A DNA stretch of 64,000 nucleotides from Faecalibacterium duncaniae (GCF_010509575.1 NZ_CP048437.1:1302001-1366000), one strand, 5' to 3'; positions 24,880-33,766 are shown, numbered from the stretch's first letter. Notes: generated from the letters alone by a model not told the origin. Translations and numbers: made by a program.

Positions 24880-25060
24880 GGTGCAGCTCCTTTCCTCGTT
24901 TTGTTCTCCCGTCAATCGGTTTTTCAGCGTCCTTTGGTATCAGCCACATATATCCAAGTTTTGAAACACCCGGTATGCGGTTTTCTCTGCAAAGTACCTG
25001 TACCCGCCTTTCAGAAATTCCCCATTTCTTCGCTGCTTCGGGGCAAGACATATATTCCAT
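24872..25060 (-). CDS. Small helix-turn-helix (excisionase-like) protein
   Basis: 62 residues from ATG 25060: EYMSCPEAAKKWGISERRVQ is a MerR/Xis-type helix-turn-helix and GVSKLGYMWLIPKDAEKPID the following wing. Proteins of this kind are common as small regulators in conjugative elements. It is the first gene of the regulator operon and overlaps the response regulator start. A longer form would start at 25111. Confidence 0.75.
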   Translation of the reverse strand: MEYMSCPEAAKKWGISERRVQVLCRENRIPGVSKLGYMWLIPKDAEKPIDGRTKRGKELHHE

Positions 25061-25096
25061 AACACCCAAGTCCTTTCTACAAATCATATCAGTATA

Positions 25097-25125
25097 ATTA
25101 TAGTCGGACATACGAATAATAGCAA
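25097..25125 (-). promoter_or_regulatory. Promoter of the regulator operon
   Basis: Minus-strand TTGCTA (complement 25120-25125) and perfect TATAAT (complement 25097-25102), 17-base spacer. Confidence 0.7.
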
Positions 25126-25220
25126 GTATATAAATATGAACTATTATGGCTAATTAGTGGAACTGTATAGACATATCCAAGAAGAAAGGGGAACAGTAAA
25201 ATGTAACTGGGTGAATAAAT

Positions 25221-25574
25221 ATGGCAAAAAGACCAGTAGAAAAATATGACTTCAAAGCCTTTGGAGAAGCGATAAAAGCTGCGCGGACAGGACGCAAGGA
25301 AAGCCGCAAACAGGTAAGTGATGAAATGTATATTTCCCCTCGCTACCTTGCGAATATTGAGAATAAAGGACAGCACCCCAGTCTGCAAATCTTTTTTGAG
25401 CTTATGCTCCGTTACAATATATCCGTAGACCAGTTTCTTTTAGATACGCCCGTCGGAAAAGATACAAAGCGGCGGCAGCTCGACGCTCTGCTTGATGATA
25501 TGAGCGATAACGGCATACGGATTGTAACAGCAACCGCAAAGGAAATTTCAGAAGTCGAAAAAGAGGACAAATAG
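25221..25574 (+). CDS. XRE-family transcriptional regulator
   Basis: 117 residues. A lambda-repressor-type helix-turn-helix lies at about residues 15-70 (ARTGRKESRKQVSDEMYISP, RYLANIENKGQHPSLQIFFE), followed by a hydrophilic tail. It diverges from the regulator operon across a 100-base region and is followed by its own terminator. Such proteins normally repress transfer or cargo genes of the element; the target here is unknown. Confidence 0.82.
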   Translation: MAKRPVEKYDFKAFGEAIKAARTGRKESRKQVSDEMYISPRYLANIENKGQHPSLQIFFELMLRYNISVDQFLLDTPVGKDTKRRQLDALLDDMSDNGIRIVTATAKEISEVEKEDK

Positions 25575-25605
25575 AAACGTCCGGCAAAATTGAATATGGA
25601 TTTTC

Positions 25606-25645
25606 GGAAGCGTTGTAATCTTTTTTGAGATTGCAGCGTTTTTCT
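25606..25645 (+). terminator. Intrinsic terminator of the XRE gene
   Basis: GCGTTGTAATCT and AGATTGCAGCG arms around TTTTTG, then TTTTTCTTTT. Confidence 0.8.
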
Positions 25646-25717
25646 TTTGCATAAGTTCGGCAAAATGGTTTTTTCTCCGTAGAGGGAAATAAGGACATAA
25701 AAGATAAAAAACTTTCT

Positions 25718-25838
25718 TAGCAAGCATAGGAAAAGAGTACCCTTTTCCGTATTTTCGCCCTCCCGTCCTGCGGTGCGTCGGTTGAAAATTGCTTGTTGGG
25801 AAGTGTCCCAAACCCTCGGAATGGAAAGGAACGATTGC
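25718..25838 (+). repeat. Palindromic leader upstream of the mob operon (copy 1 of 2)
   Basis: Contains GGAAAAGAGTACCCTTTTCC and, about 55 bases on, TTGGGAAGTGTCCCAA, both palindromic. The same two palindromes in the same order head the large operon at 33,640-33,765 on the opposite strand; 33 bases around the first palindrome are identical. This may be an oriT with relaxosome sites, or an operator shared by two transfer operons. Confidence 0.65.
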
Positions 25839-26168
25839 ATGAACGGACGCAAAAGAAAAGTACAAATCAAATTCTATGTAACAGAGGAAGAACGGGCATT
25901 GATTGAACAGAAAATGAAGCTCGTCCCTACCCAAAACATGGCGGCGTATCTTCGCAAGATTGCCATTGACGGGTATATCATTCAGACAGACCATAGCGAC
26001 ATAAAAGCCATGACAGCGGAGATACAGAAAATCGGGGTCAACGTCAATCAGATTGCAAAGCGTGTCAATGCGACAGGCAGCGTCTACCAAGAGGACATAG
26101 AGGAAATAAAGGGGGTGCTTGCGGAGATATGGCGGTTACAAAGATTAAGCCTATTAAAAGCACGTTGA
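25839..26168 (+). CDS. MobC-like relaxosome accessory protein
   Basis: ATG 25839 (GAAAGGAACG upstream) gives 109 residues. RKVQIKFYVTEEERALIEQK is a ribbon-helix-helix and NMAAYLRKIAIDGYI with GVNVNQIAKRVNATG are the conserved MobC blocks. MobC helps the relaxase open the DNA at oriT. It overlaps the relaxase gene by 40 bases. Confidence 0.9.
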   Translation: MNGRKRKVQIKFYVTEEERALIEQKMKLVPTQNMAAYLRKIAIDGYIIQTDHSDIKAMTAEIQKIGVNVNQIAKRVNATGSVYQEDIEEIKGVLAEIWRLQRLSLLKAR

Positions 26169-27478
26169 GCAAAGCCCTTGATTATATCCAAAACCCGGAT
26201 AAGACAGACGGGAAAACGCTTGTGTTCTCCTTTGGGTGCAGCTATGAAACGGCAGATATTGAGTTTGAATATACTTTGTCGCAGGCTCGGCAGAAAGGGA
26301 ACAACTTAGCCTTTCATCTGATACAATCGTTTGAACCGGGAGAGGTGGACTGTGAGAAAGCCCACACAATCGGAAAACAGCTTGCCGACGCGGTAACAAA
26401 GGGACAGCATGAATACGTCTTGACTACCCACATAGACAAAGGGCATATCCATAACCATATCATTTTTTGTGCGGTCAACTTTGTTGACTACCATAAGTAC
26501 AATTCCAATAAGCGCAGTTACTACGGCATACGGAACATGAGCGATAAGCTGTGCAGGGAAAACGGGCTGTCCGTTGTCATTCCGGGTAAAGGCAGTAAGG
26601 GAAAAAGCTATGCAGAATATCAAGCGGAAAAGACGGGAACAAGTTGGAAAGGCAAGCTAAAAATTGCCGTTGATATACTTATCCCCCAAGTAGCAAGTTT
26701 TGAAGAATTATTGCAGCGGTTACAGGAGGCTGGCTATGAGATAAAGCCGGGAAAATATATCTCCTGCCGCGCTCCCGGACAGGAACGCTTTACCCGCTTA
26801 AAAACCCTCGGTGCAGATTATACAGAGGAAGCAATCAAAGAACGGATTGCAGGCAAGCGCGCAAGGACGGCGAAAGCTCCCAAAGAGCAGCGCGGCGTAT
26901 CGCTGCTTATTGACATTGAAAACAGTATCAAGGCACAAGAGAGCCGGGGCTATGAACAGTGGGCGAAAATCCATAATCTGAAACTGGCTGCAAAAACTAT
27001 GAATTTCTTGACGGAACATCAGATTGAGCAGTACGCGGATTTAATCAGCCGGATTGAAGAAATAAACGCGGAAAATGAAAAGACAGCAGACGCATTAAAG
27101 AGTGTGGAGAAACGTCTTGCAGATATGGCGGTGCTGATGAAGCACGTTGCCACCTACCAAAAGACAAAACCCACCTATGAAGCATACCGCAGGGCAAAGG
27201 ATAAAAACGCATACCGGGCAAAAAATGAAAGCAGTCTAATACTTTATGAAGCGGCGGCAAAGGCACTGAAAGCGTCGGGCATTACCAAACTCCCCAATCT
27301 CACCGCTATGCAGGAAGAATACAGGAAGCTCCAAGCGCAGAAAGAAGCCCTTTACGCTGATTATGGAAAACTGAAAAAACAGGTCAAGGAATACGACGTT
27401 ATCAAGCAGAACATAGACCGTATTTTAAGACTGGAAAAAGAGCCGGAACGGGGCAGGGAAACCGAACGCTTACAGTAG
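26129..27478 (+). CDS. Relaxase/mobilization nuclease (first of three)
   Basis: 449 residues with a PF03432-type relaxase domain: YIQNP near the N-terminus, the metal-binding triad in HIDKGHIHNHIIF (near 100), and GIRNMSDKLCRENGLSVV. The C-terminal half is helical and coiled-coil (KTADALKSVEKRLADMAVLM). It nicks oriT and pilots the strand into the recipient. With MobC it is the likely cognate relaxase of the Tn1549-type transfer genes in this element. Candidate oriT: the palindromic region just upstream. Confidence 0.92.
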   Translation: MAVTKIKPIKSTLSKALDYIQNPDKTDGKTLVFSFGCSYETADIEFEYTLSQARQKGNNLAFHLIQSFEPGEVDCEKAHTIGKQLADAVTKGQHEYVLTTHIDKGHIHNHIIFCAVNFVDYHKYNSNKRSYYGIRNMSDKLCRENGLSVVIPGKGSKGKSYAEYQAEKTGTSWKGKLKIAVDILIPQVASFEELLQRLQEAGYEIKPGKYISCRAPGQERFTRLKTLGADYTEEAIKERIAGKRARTAKAPKEQRGVSLLIDIENSIKAQESRGYEQWAKIHNLKLAAKTMNFLTEHQIEQYADLISRIEEINAENEKTADALKSVEKRLADMAVLMKHVATYQKTKPTYEAYRRAKDKNAYRAKNESSLILYEAAAKALKASGITKLPNLTAMQEEYRKLQAQKEALYADYGKLKKQVKEYDVIKQNIDRILRLEKEPERGRETERLQ

Positions 27479-27538
27479 AAATATTCATAAAAGCGTGGTA
27501 GGATAAAGGTATTCCAATACAGACAGGAGTGTGAAAAC

Positions 27539-27808
27539 ATGGCAGACCAAACGATACCCGATTATGAAACCATACGCGCCGCCGTTGCCGGGGAAACATG
27601 GGCGGTGGAAAAGGTGCTTATGTGCTACAAGGACGAAATCGACAGGCAGGCAACTGTAAAGAAACGCCAGCCGGACGGAACATTCAAACTGGAAATTGAT
27701 GAAGATATGCGCCAGTATATCACAATGAAGCTGATAGAAGCCCTCCCCCAATTTCCCTTTGAAGAAATGGAAAGAGAGGAAAAAAGAAATCGGGACAAAA
27801 AATCATAA
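27539..27808 (+). CDS. Helix-turn-helix element protein (HTH_16-like)
   Basis: 89 residues with AAVAGETWAVEKVLMCYKDE and EDMRQYITMKLIEALPQF, the same pattern as the Orf8-like protein at 18830. CAGGAG lies 9 bases before the ATG. The downstream ORF overlaps its end in another frame, suggesting coupling. A regulatory role with a sigma-like partner is assumed from the family. Confidence 0.78.
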   Translation: MADQTIPDYETIRAAVAGETWAVEKVLMCYKDEIDRQATVKKRQPDGTFKLEIDEDMRQYITMKLIEALPQFPFEEMEREEKRNRDKKS

Positions 27809-28148
27809 AAAGGTAGACGGGAAGCTGCTGCGGACAGATAAGCAGTTCCGACATTTGAAGCAACGGCAGAAAGAAACTATTAGTACATGGCTTTATGAGG
27901 AATACCGCCGTCTTTGGATAGAAAAGGGACAGGAGCCGCATAAGCACAACAACTGGAAAATCGTTGCCGCTGTTATGGAACGGATAGAAGCTGCGGGGAT
28001 ATGGCTGCCGGAACAGGAAGTAACAAAATATTTTTACCGCAGGAAAACCCATTACCGGAACCGGATAGAAAAAGAATTACAGCCGAAGCCGGAAATGCAG
28101 GATAAAGACAGTCAGACACAAAAAGAACAGGGCGCAGGAAGCCAGTAA
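27759..28148 (+). CDS. Conserved element protein, basic, function unknown
   Basis: A lysine/glutamate-rich protein of up to 129 residues; LYEEYRRLWIEKGQEPHKHN and AAVMERIEAAGIWLPEQEVT suggest a helical, possibly DNA-binding fold. The start is uncertain: the TTG at 27759 overlaps the previous gene and no strong ribosome site is visible. Its 3' end lies in a convergent terminator. I do not recognise the family. Confidence 0.55.
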   Translation: MKKWKERKKEIGTKNHKKVDGKLLRTDKQFRHLKQRQKETISTWLYEEYRRLWIEKGQEPHKHNNWKIVAAVMERIEAAGIWLPEQEVTKYFYRRKTHYRNRIEKELQPKPEMQDKDSQTQKEQGAGSQ

Positions 28149-28175
28149 TGACCTCCCGCACCCTGTTCTTTTATA
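28118..28175. terminator. Bidirectional terminator between convergent operons
   Basis: AAAAGAACAGGG and CCCTGTTCTTTT form a 12-bp stem with A- and T-runs outside, separating the plus-strand mob operon from the minus-strand transfer operon. Confidence 0.8.
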
Positions 28176-28292
28176 GGTACTGATTTTAAAATGTTACGCA
28201 GTAGAACCCCCATTTTAAGGGAAAAGGTATTCTGTATCGCCTATGCCAGTTTCACGTCATTTATGCCCTGTAAATCAAGGCTTTTTTTGCCC

Positions 28293-28658
28293 TTATCGCG
28301 TAACCGCCGCACGCCGTTTCCTCATGCGCTCGGCTGCCTGTCTGCGGGTAATCCGCTTCCGGCAGTCCGGGCAGTATTTGACGCTGTTCGATTTTGATAC
28401 AAAGAACGTGCCGCACTCGGTACAACGCTTTTTGTCCTCTGTCTTGAAAAGCTCTGCATACAGTAGCTTATCAAGAGGAAGTACGGCAATTTGAAACCAC
28501 TTGCATAAAAGCGAACAGGAAATAAGCTGCGGGCAGACACATTCCTCCCCGTCGTCCAGTAAGATACAGTGTCCGCGCTCGCAGTTGCAGCACTCCTTTT
28601 TTACAAGGCTGTTGACTTTTCGGCTCTGTGGCGGCGTAAGCCGCTTACCCCCGGTCAT
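28293..28658 (-). CDS. Cysteine-rich VLP-type element protein
   Basis: 121 residues with ten or more cysteines: ECCNCERGHCILLDDGEECV, CPQLISCSLLCKWF, and a C-terminal zinc-ribbon-like CTECGTFFVSKSNSVKYCPDC. This matches the Cys_rich_VLP family found only in Tn1549-type elements (the V-L-P stretch appears as AVLPLDKLLY). Probably binds zinc; function unknown. It overlaps the upstream gene by 4 bases. Confidence 0.82.
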   Translation of the reverse strand: MTGGKRLTPPQSRKVNSLVKKECCNCERGHCILLDDGEECVCPQLISCSLLCKWFQIAVLPLDKLLYAELFKTEDKKRCTECGTFFVSKSNSVKYCPDCRKRITRRQAAERMRKRRAAVTR

Positions 28659-28867
28659 ACTTCATCAGCGGCGAAAATGGCAAGCTCCGCATACTCGTTT
28701 TCTGTTAGCGGGGAAATTTTCTGTAAGGTGCGTTCTGCAAAGGGGCGCATATCCTCGTCCATGAACGGCAGCGCAGCCGTCATATTTTCCATAAGCTGTG
28801 CTTTGCTTCCCTCATGGTAAATACTCAACAGGTTCATTTCTTCAACGGTCAGTCTAATCATGCTCAT
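28655..28867 (-). CDS. Putative transposon-transfer assisting protein (TTRAP-like)
   Basis: 70 residues; LTVEEMNLLSIYHEGSKAQL and LQKISPLTENEYAELAIF follow the TTRAP pattern of small acidic helical proteins in Clostridiales conjugative elements. Overlaps both neighbours by 4 bases (ATGA), so it is translationally coupled. No biochemical role is established. Confidence 0.7.
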   Translation of the reverse strand: MSMIRLTVEEMNLLSIYHEGSKAQLMENMTAALPFMDEDMRPFAERTLQKISPLTENEYAELAIFAADEV

Positions 28868-29808
28868 ACCTCCAATTCGTGATGTTTTGATTTTGCTGTC
28901 TTTTTCGGGACTTTTGGGGATTTTTCTGTTTGTAACTGCGCCCGGACAGAGGGAGGGGACTGTTTCATCTCTTTATTCCTCTCGCTTTTATCTATCAGCG
29001 CATAAACTCCATGCCTGCCCTCCAACGTAGATAAGGAAAGGCTTTTGTAAGGGAGCATGGAAAGCAGCCGTTCCATATCCTTATCCGTTGCCAGTGGAAC
29101 AAAGTAGGGAGAAAGTTCTACCGCACAATGGGTCTTTTCGGGGCTGTCCGGTTCTCCAAGCCCTTTTACATTTTCCACAATCCGGCGGGCTTCTGTTTCA
29201 ATCTGTCTATCATGCAGGGCGGCGATATGTAACTGAAAATCCCTCTGCGTATGCGGTGTTCGTTTTTTTTGCTGTTCCCTCAAAAGGCTTTTTAAGGCTT
29301 CCGGGTCGTTTGGCTGTGCTTCAAAACGTATAAACTTTCCAAGTTGCGGGTCAGTGTCCCCGTCAAAATATTGTCCGGCAGGCTTTGTCAGCTCCCCATG
29401 CTCATAAATCAGCGTGTAGTTGTCGGCAGGGATTGATTTTTCGATTACTTCCCGGAAATGCTGCAAATAATCCAGTTCATAAAGATTGCCCTTGATTTTT
29501 TCCTGCTCTGTGCCTGTCAGTTCCACCGCATAGGCAAGGATAGTATCGCGGGTCTGTTCCCCGTAAAACCGCCATGTATTATGCTGCCTTGTGTCCTTTA
29601 GAAAAACGTCCCGTTCCCGGAAGCAGCACGTCCCGGACGGGCGGGAAAACCACAAAAGCCGTTTGTCCTCCGGGATAAGGCTTACCGCCGCTTTCCGCAA
29701 AATCTGTTTGTCTATGTCAAAATCGCTCTGATAAAAAGCGGTGTTCTGTTTCATTATGGCTTCAAGGGAAGCAATAACGTCCACATTTTCAAATTTTTGT
29801 AACTTCAT
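28864..29808 (-). CDS. Conserved element protein of unknown function
   Basis: 314 residues, soluble, no clear catalytic motif. The tail PPSVRAQLQTEKSPKVPKK echoes the tail of the large protein upstream (SSIRAQLKAAKEQAPKK), hinting at a shared C-terminal tag or recruitment signal. ATG 29808 is 4 bases inside the upstream operon spacing. I do not recognise the family. Confidence 0.7.
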   Translation of the reverse strand: MKLQKFENVDVIASLEAIMKQNTAFYQSDFDIDKQILRKAAVSLIPEDKRLLWFSRPSGTCCFRERDVFLKDTRQHNTWRFYGEQTRDTILAYAVELTGTEQEKIKGNLYELDYLQHFREVIEKSIPADNYTLIYEHGELTKPAGQYFDGDTDPQLGKFIRFEAQPNDPEALKSLLREQQKKRTPHTQRDFQLHIAALHDRQIETEARRIVENVKGLGEPDSPEKTHCAVELSPYFVPLATDKDMERLLSMLPYKSLSLSTLEGRHGVYALIDKSERNKEMKQSPPSVRAQLQTEKSPKVPKKTAKSKHHELEV

Positions 29809-29811
29809 AGG

Positions 29812-32800
29812 TCAGCTCCTTTCCAAATCCTGTGTTTTCTGTCTTGCCTGTTTCTTCGGTGCCTGTTCTTTCGCTGCTTTAAGCTGCGCCCGGATAGAGG
29901 ACTTTTTCTCCGGCTCTGCCTGTTTCTTTTCTGCTTTGAGGGCTTCGGCGTATTCTGCAAGGGAAATCTGTCCTCCGGCTTTTGCTTTTTCTTCCAGTTC
30001 CGTAGCGGTCGGGGTGTTGTTTATCTGCCCGTCAATCATGTTGTAATTCTGCTCGGTGGTCTGTTCGGCAGCTTTCAGATAATTTTCCGGCTGCAAAAAC
30101 TCCGGCACGTCCTTATAACCGAAGCTGTCTACATAGTGGGCGGTGTCCTGTCCGTTCTGATGAAGTACCACCACGTCGGAAACGGAAAGGCTGTGTCCCT
30201 TAAAATCTTTCGGGTGGTCGATATTAAAGCGGGTGTAAATATCTTCAAGGGAAGTCCCCGGCGTAAGAGGTGCGGAATAGACAAGTGTATAGTTTTTCGC
30301 GTCTACCCGGTGTCCGGCGGCAATCAGACGGTCGTAAGGCTCAAAACGCAAGTCCCTTGTTTCGTCCCCGCCTTTTATCTGATAAATGGAAAAGGTGTCT
30401 TTATCCTGTGGGGCTTCCTGCTCCGGCTGCCCTTGTGCGAATTGTTCCTGTGCAGCTACCTTTTGCGCCCGGATATGCGCCCGCTGTAACTCGGTAGGCT
30501 TTTCCCCGGTAAGAGGTGCAATCGCCTTGACATAATCAGCCGCATAATAGGCGTTACTGGTAAGCTGCCGCTGCCATGCCCCGGCTTTTGGCGACCAACG
30601 GAAGCCGTTGCTTTTTAAGGCTTCCCGCGTAGCTTCGTCCGGCTTATCCTCAAAGAAGATTTGCAGACGGTTCGCTTCGGTGTTTGCTTCCACCTTGCCG
30701 CCGTCGAATTCCCAACCCACAAAACCGATTTCTTTTTGCTGTGAAAGGGATTTGATACGGTCTTTCACGCGCCGGATTTCCGCGCTGTTGTTGGATAACG
30801 CCCAAGTCGCAAAGGGCTTGTCCCCCAAATGCCAACTGCTCGCCATGTCCGCTTTTAATTTTTCAAGCTGTTCCGGCAACAAATGCGGGCAGCCGTCAAG
30901 GGTCTTGTGCTTACGGTAATAGGCGTTTACGGCTTTCATGGTTTCCTGTGATTTTTCAAGGCTTTCCAGTTTCTTTTCTAACTTCTGTACTGCCTGCGGG
31001 TCGTCTGCGCTGATACCGCCCATGCCGGTACTGCGGATTTTATCAAGAAGCCCTTGTATGTCCTGCCATTCCCGGTAATTGCTGTCGCGGGCTGCGTTCT
31101 GCTTTTCTTTCTTCCTTGTGGGGAAGTTAGAGCCGCCCGCAATCAGGATAGAGGGAACACGCGCGTCAATCTCATAGCCTTTATTCATGTTCGCCGCCAG
31201 TTTCCGGGCATAGGTGTCAAGCAGGCTGTCGATTTTCTCATGGTACATCGGGTCTACCCGCTGTTTTTGCCTTTCTGCGATTTGTACGGCTTCATCTACA
31301 TAATGCCTGTATTCAGCCGTCGCGCTGCCTTGCTTATAATCGGAAAAGCTGTTCATATCCTTTGCACGTTTGGCGGCAGCTTCATTGATAGGATAATAAG
31401 GGGCGGCGGGTGCAGCCTGTTCCGGCTGTGTTTCTTTTTCCTGTACCGGGGCTGTTTCTTCGGGAAGCTCCGGCGTGGCGGCTTCTGCTTCGGGCTGTTT
31501 GGTAGCTTCCTGTGCGGGCTGCGCCTGTTCGGTGGTCTGTTCCTTATCCTGTGCCTTTTGGATTGCTGCAAAATGTCCGTCTATGGTATCAATCAGATTT
31601 GCGGCGGTGCTGCGGATTGTTTCAAGAGAGCCTTTCAGTTCTGCAAGTTCTTTTCCGCTGCTCCACCCGGCGATATATCCAAAAGAATAGTCCGACGTAT
31701 CAAGCCCGTAATGTTGGCAGACAGCATAGGCGACGCTTTCCGCCTGTACCTCGCGGGTACGGCGGTCGGGGCGTTCCGGCATAGCAAGGGCAGTATCATG
31801 CAGCGTGGCGTGGGCGATTTCATGGATTGCGGTCTTGATATTCTGCAATTCGTCCATGCCCTCGTTGATGATGATACGCTTTTCCTCATAATTGCAGCGT
31901 CCTTTTACGCCGCCGCTTAGTGCTTCAAATCCCATAGCAAAGGGAGAAGTCTTTTCAAGGGCAGCGAAAAAATCCTTGTATTGTTCCACGTTGCCCGTCA
32001 GCTCATAGGTAAGGGCAGGAAGCTCCTTTCCCTCGGTCTGTGAAATATCAAAGACAGATACCACACGAAAGGCGGGTATCTTGATTTCCTTTTCCTCGGT
32101 AACAGGTTTCCCGTCCTTATCGAAAACAGGCTTTTGGGTGTCCGGGTCGATTTTTTCCACCTGTTTCTTAACGGTAAACGGGGACGGCGCAAGTATCTTG
32201 ATAGCTTTTTCTCCCGGCTTTACATGGCGGTCAAATTCCTTTTCCCATTGTTTATAGCCTTTCACAAGATTGCCGCCCTGCATGGCGATAAGGATTGTAT
32301 TGTTAAGGCTGTAATCATGGAATTTTGACATAGTACGCAGATAGTCGGCGTAACGGTCGCTTTCATACAGTCCTAAAATCCCCTGTTCCAGTCGGTCGGT
32401 AATCTCTTTCATCTTGTCAGCGGGCTTTTCAGAAGATAGGATAATCGGGAGAACCGGGGGCTGCTCTGTGGCGGTGGTCGGTATAGCTGCGGAAGCGTCA
32501 AGGTCTGCCTGTTCCTTTTCCTGTACTGGCGGCTGCGGCGTTACCCGGTATTCCTCCGGCACGTCGCGCCCGTCATACCATTCTGTAAAGGTATTACGGT
32601 TATTGTAGATATAGCCCTGCTCGGTAAATCTGCCCCCGTCATTGATAGCAGCGTCCCGCCCGTATTCCTCATACATGAAATATTTTTTTGCTTCTTCGGG
32701 CAGCTCCAACTCGTCCAGTTCTTCAATCAGATAATGCCCGTAATCTTCCTCACTCTGTACGGACGGATAAAGCCAGTAACAATCAAGGTTTTGTGCAAGG

Positions 32801-33636
32801 TTGATAATGTCCTGCAAGTCCCTTGTATGGTCGCCGTATGCCATAGCTGCAACAAATTTTTCCCTGTCGTCGTCAAACTGCATTTTCAAAAGTTCGCTCA
32901 AATAGTTCAGCTCGTCAAGGCTTTCAAGCTCGGTCAATTTTCCTGCCAGTCCCGCAATAGAGGACTGGTATTCTGTGATATGCAGCTCCCCGTAGTTTTT
33001 GCCGTCTATGCCGATACGGTCAAAGACTTCTTTCAAATGCTCGGCAGTCGTGGGGAATGATACCCATTCGCCCGCAGGTCTGCCCTCGGTGTACTTTCCA
33101 AGATTAGAAAGATACCCGCTTAAAATCGGTTGTTCCATGTGTTCGCTCCTTTCTTTCTCAATCATGCGGTGCATAAGCTCGTAGTCCTCCATGCTCATGC
33201 TCCCGTCAAATAGATAGGGGTCGGGTTCTTCGCCGTCCCGGTAGGCTTTTTCAGAGAAAGGCAGCCCCGCAGCGTGGGCGGCGGCTCTTGCTTCCTCGAT
33301 AAGCTCCGGCGGCAGCCTGTCGTCGTGGGCTTCGATAAATTCCCCGATATTGCTATATCCGTTTTCGTAGTGGCGGCGCACCCCGGCGGTCAGCTCGTCA
33401 AGGTTCCTATCCTCGCCAAGATAGCCGGAGTAATAGCCGTTTACCACAACGGCGGCAGGGTCAGCCTGTTTGATTTCTTCCATGCGGCTTCTGTCCTCCG
33501 GGTAGAGAATATCGCTCATTTCAAGGTGGAAATATTCTGCGTTCCAAGAGCGTCCCGTTTTCCAAAACGCCACCCAAGCGATACCGTCCCTTAATTCTTC
33601 TTGATAGTCCTTTACGGTGTCCCGTAAACTTGCCAT
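29812..33636 (-). CDS. Large ArdA-ArdC-YodL-DUF4316 fusion protein (antirestriction type)
   Basis: ATG 33636 follows AAAGGAGG; 1,274 residues. Order of parts as read: an N-terminal segment (1-165); an ArdA-like antirestriction domain (about 172-365: GYLSNLGKYTEGRPAGEWVS to YEEYGRDAAINDGGRFTEQG); an ArdC N-terminal single-strand DNA-binding domain (about 402-530); a zinc-metallopeptidase motif HEIAHATLHD near 605; a Gln/Glu/Pro-rich linker (about 690-750); a helical DUF; a YodL domain from about 1,077 (DTFSIYQIKGGDETRDLRFE); and a DUF4316 tail. ArdA mimics DNA to block type I restriction and ArdC protects incoming single strands, so this protein probably guards the element on entry. Confidence 0.85.
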   Translation of the reverse strand: MASLRDTVKDYQEELRDGIAWVAFWKTGRSWNAEYFHLEMSDILYPEDRSRMEEIKQADPAAVVVNGYYSGYLGEDRNLDELTAGVRRHYENGYSNIGEFIEAHDDRLPPELIEEARAAAHAAGLPFSEKAYRDGEEPDPYLFDGSMSMEDYELMHRMIEKERSEHMEQPILSGYLSNLGKYTEGRPAGEWVSFPTTAEHLKEVFDRIGIDGKNYGELHITEYQSSIAGLAGKLTELESLDELNYLSELLKMQFDDDREKFVAAMAYGDHTRDLQDIINLAQNLDCYWLYPSVQSEEDYGHYLIEELDELELPEEAKKYFMYEEYGRDAAINDGGRFTEQGYIYNNRNTFTEWYDGRDVPEEYRVTPQPPVQEKEQADLDASAAIPTTATEQPPVLPIILSSEKPADKMKEITDRLEQGILGLYESDRYADYLRTMSKFHDYSLNNTILIAMQGGNLVKGYKQWEKEFDRHVKPGEKAIKILAPSPFTVKKQVEKIDPDTQKPVFDKDGKPVTEEKEIKIPAFRVVSVFDISQTEGKELPALTYELTGNVEQYKDFFAALEKTSPFAMGFEALSGGVKGRCNYEEKRIIINEGMDELQNIKTAIHEIAHATLHDTALAMPERPDRRTREVQAESVAYAVCQHYGLDTSDYSFGYIAGWSSGKELAELKGSLETIRSTAANLIDTIDGHFAAIQKAQDKEQTTEQAQPAQEATKQPEAEAATPELPEETAPVQEKETQPEQAAPAAPYYPINEAAAKRAKDMNSFSDYKQGSATAEYRHYVDEAVQIAERQKQRVDPMYHEKIDSLLDTYARKLAANMNKGYEIDARVPSILIAGGSNFPTRKKEKQNAARDSNYREWQDIQGLLDKIRSTGMGGISADDPQAVQKLEKKLESLEKSQETMKAVNAYYRKHKTLDGCPHLLPEQLEKLKADMASSWHLGDKPFATWALSNNSAEIRRVKDRIKSLSQQKEIGFVGWEFDGGKVEANTEANRLQIFFEDKPDEATREALKSNGFRWSPKAGAWQRQLTSNAYYAADYVKAIAPLTGEKPTELQRAHIRAQKVAAQEQFAQGQPEQEAPQDKDTFSIYQIKGGDETRDLRFEPYDRLIAAGHRVDAKNYTLVYSAPLTPGTSLEDIYTRFNIDHPKDFKGHSLSVSDVVVLHQNGQDTAHYVDSFGYKDVPEFLQPENYLKAAEQTTEQNYNMIDGQINNTPTATELEEKAKAGGQISLAEYAEALKAEKKQAEPEKKSSIRAQLKAAKEQAPKKQARQKTQDLERS

Positions 33637-33766
33637 GTGTAACCTCCTTTCTTCGGTTTCAGAGGGTTTGGGAAACTTCCCAACAAGCAAAAATCCCCGC
33701 CGTTCTCGGTAGAGAAAGCAGGGATTTTACGGAAAAGGGTACTCTTTTCCTATGCTTGCTATTCAG
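33637..33766 (-). repeat. Palindromic leader upstream of the ArdA/ArdC operon (copy 2 of 2)
   Basis: Minus strand: GGAAAAGAGTACCCTTTTCC, then a terminator-like stem AAAATCCC...GGGATTTTT, then TTGGGAAGTTTCCCAA and CCCTC, then the ribosome site. The two palindromes repeat those before mobC; the terminator insert between them is unique to this copy and probably ends the topoisomerase transcript. Confidence 0.65.
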
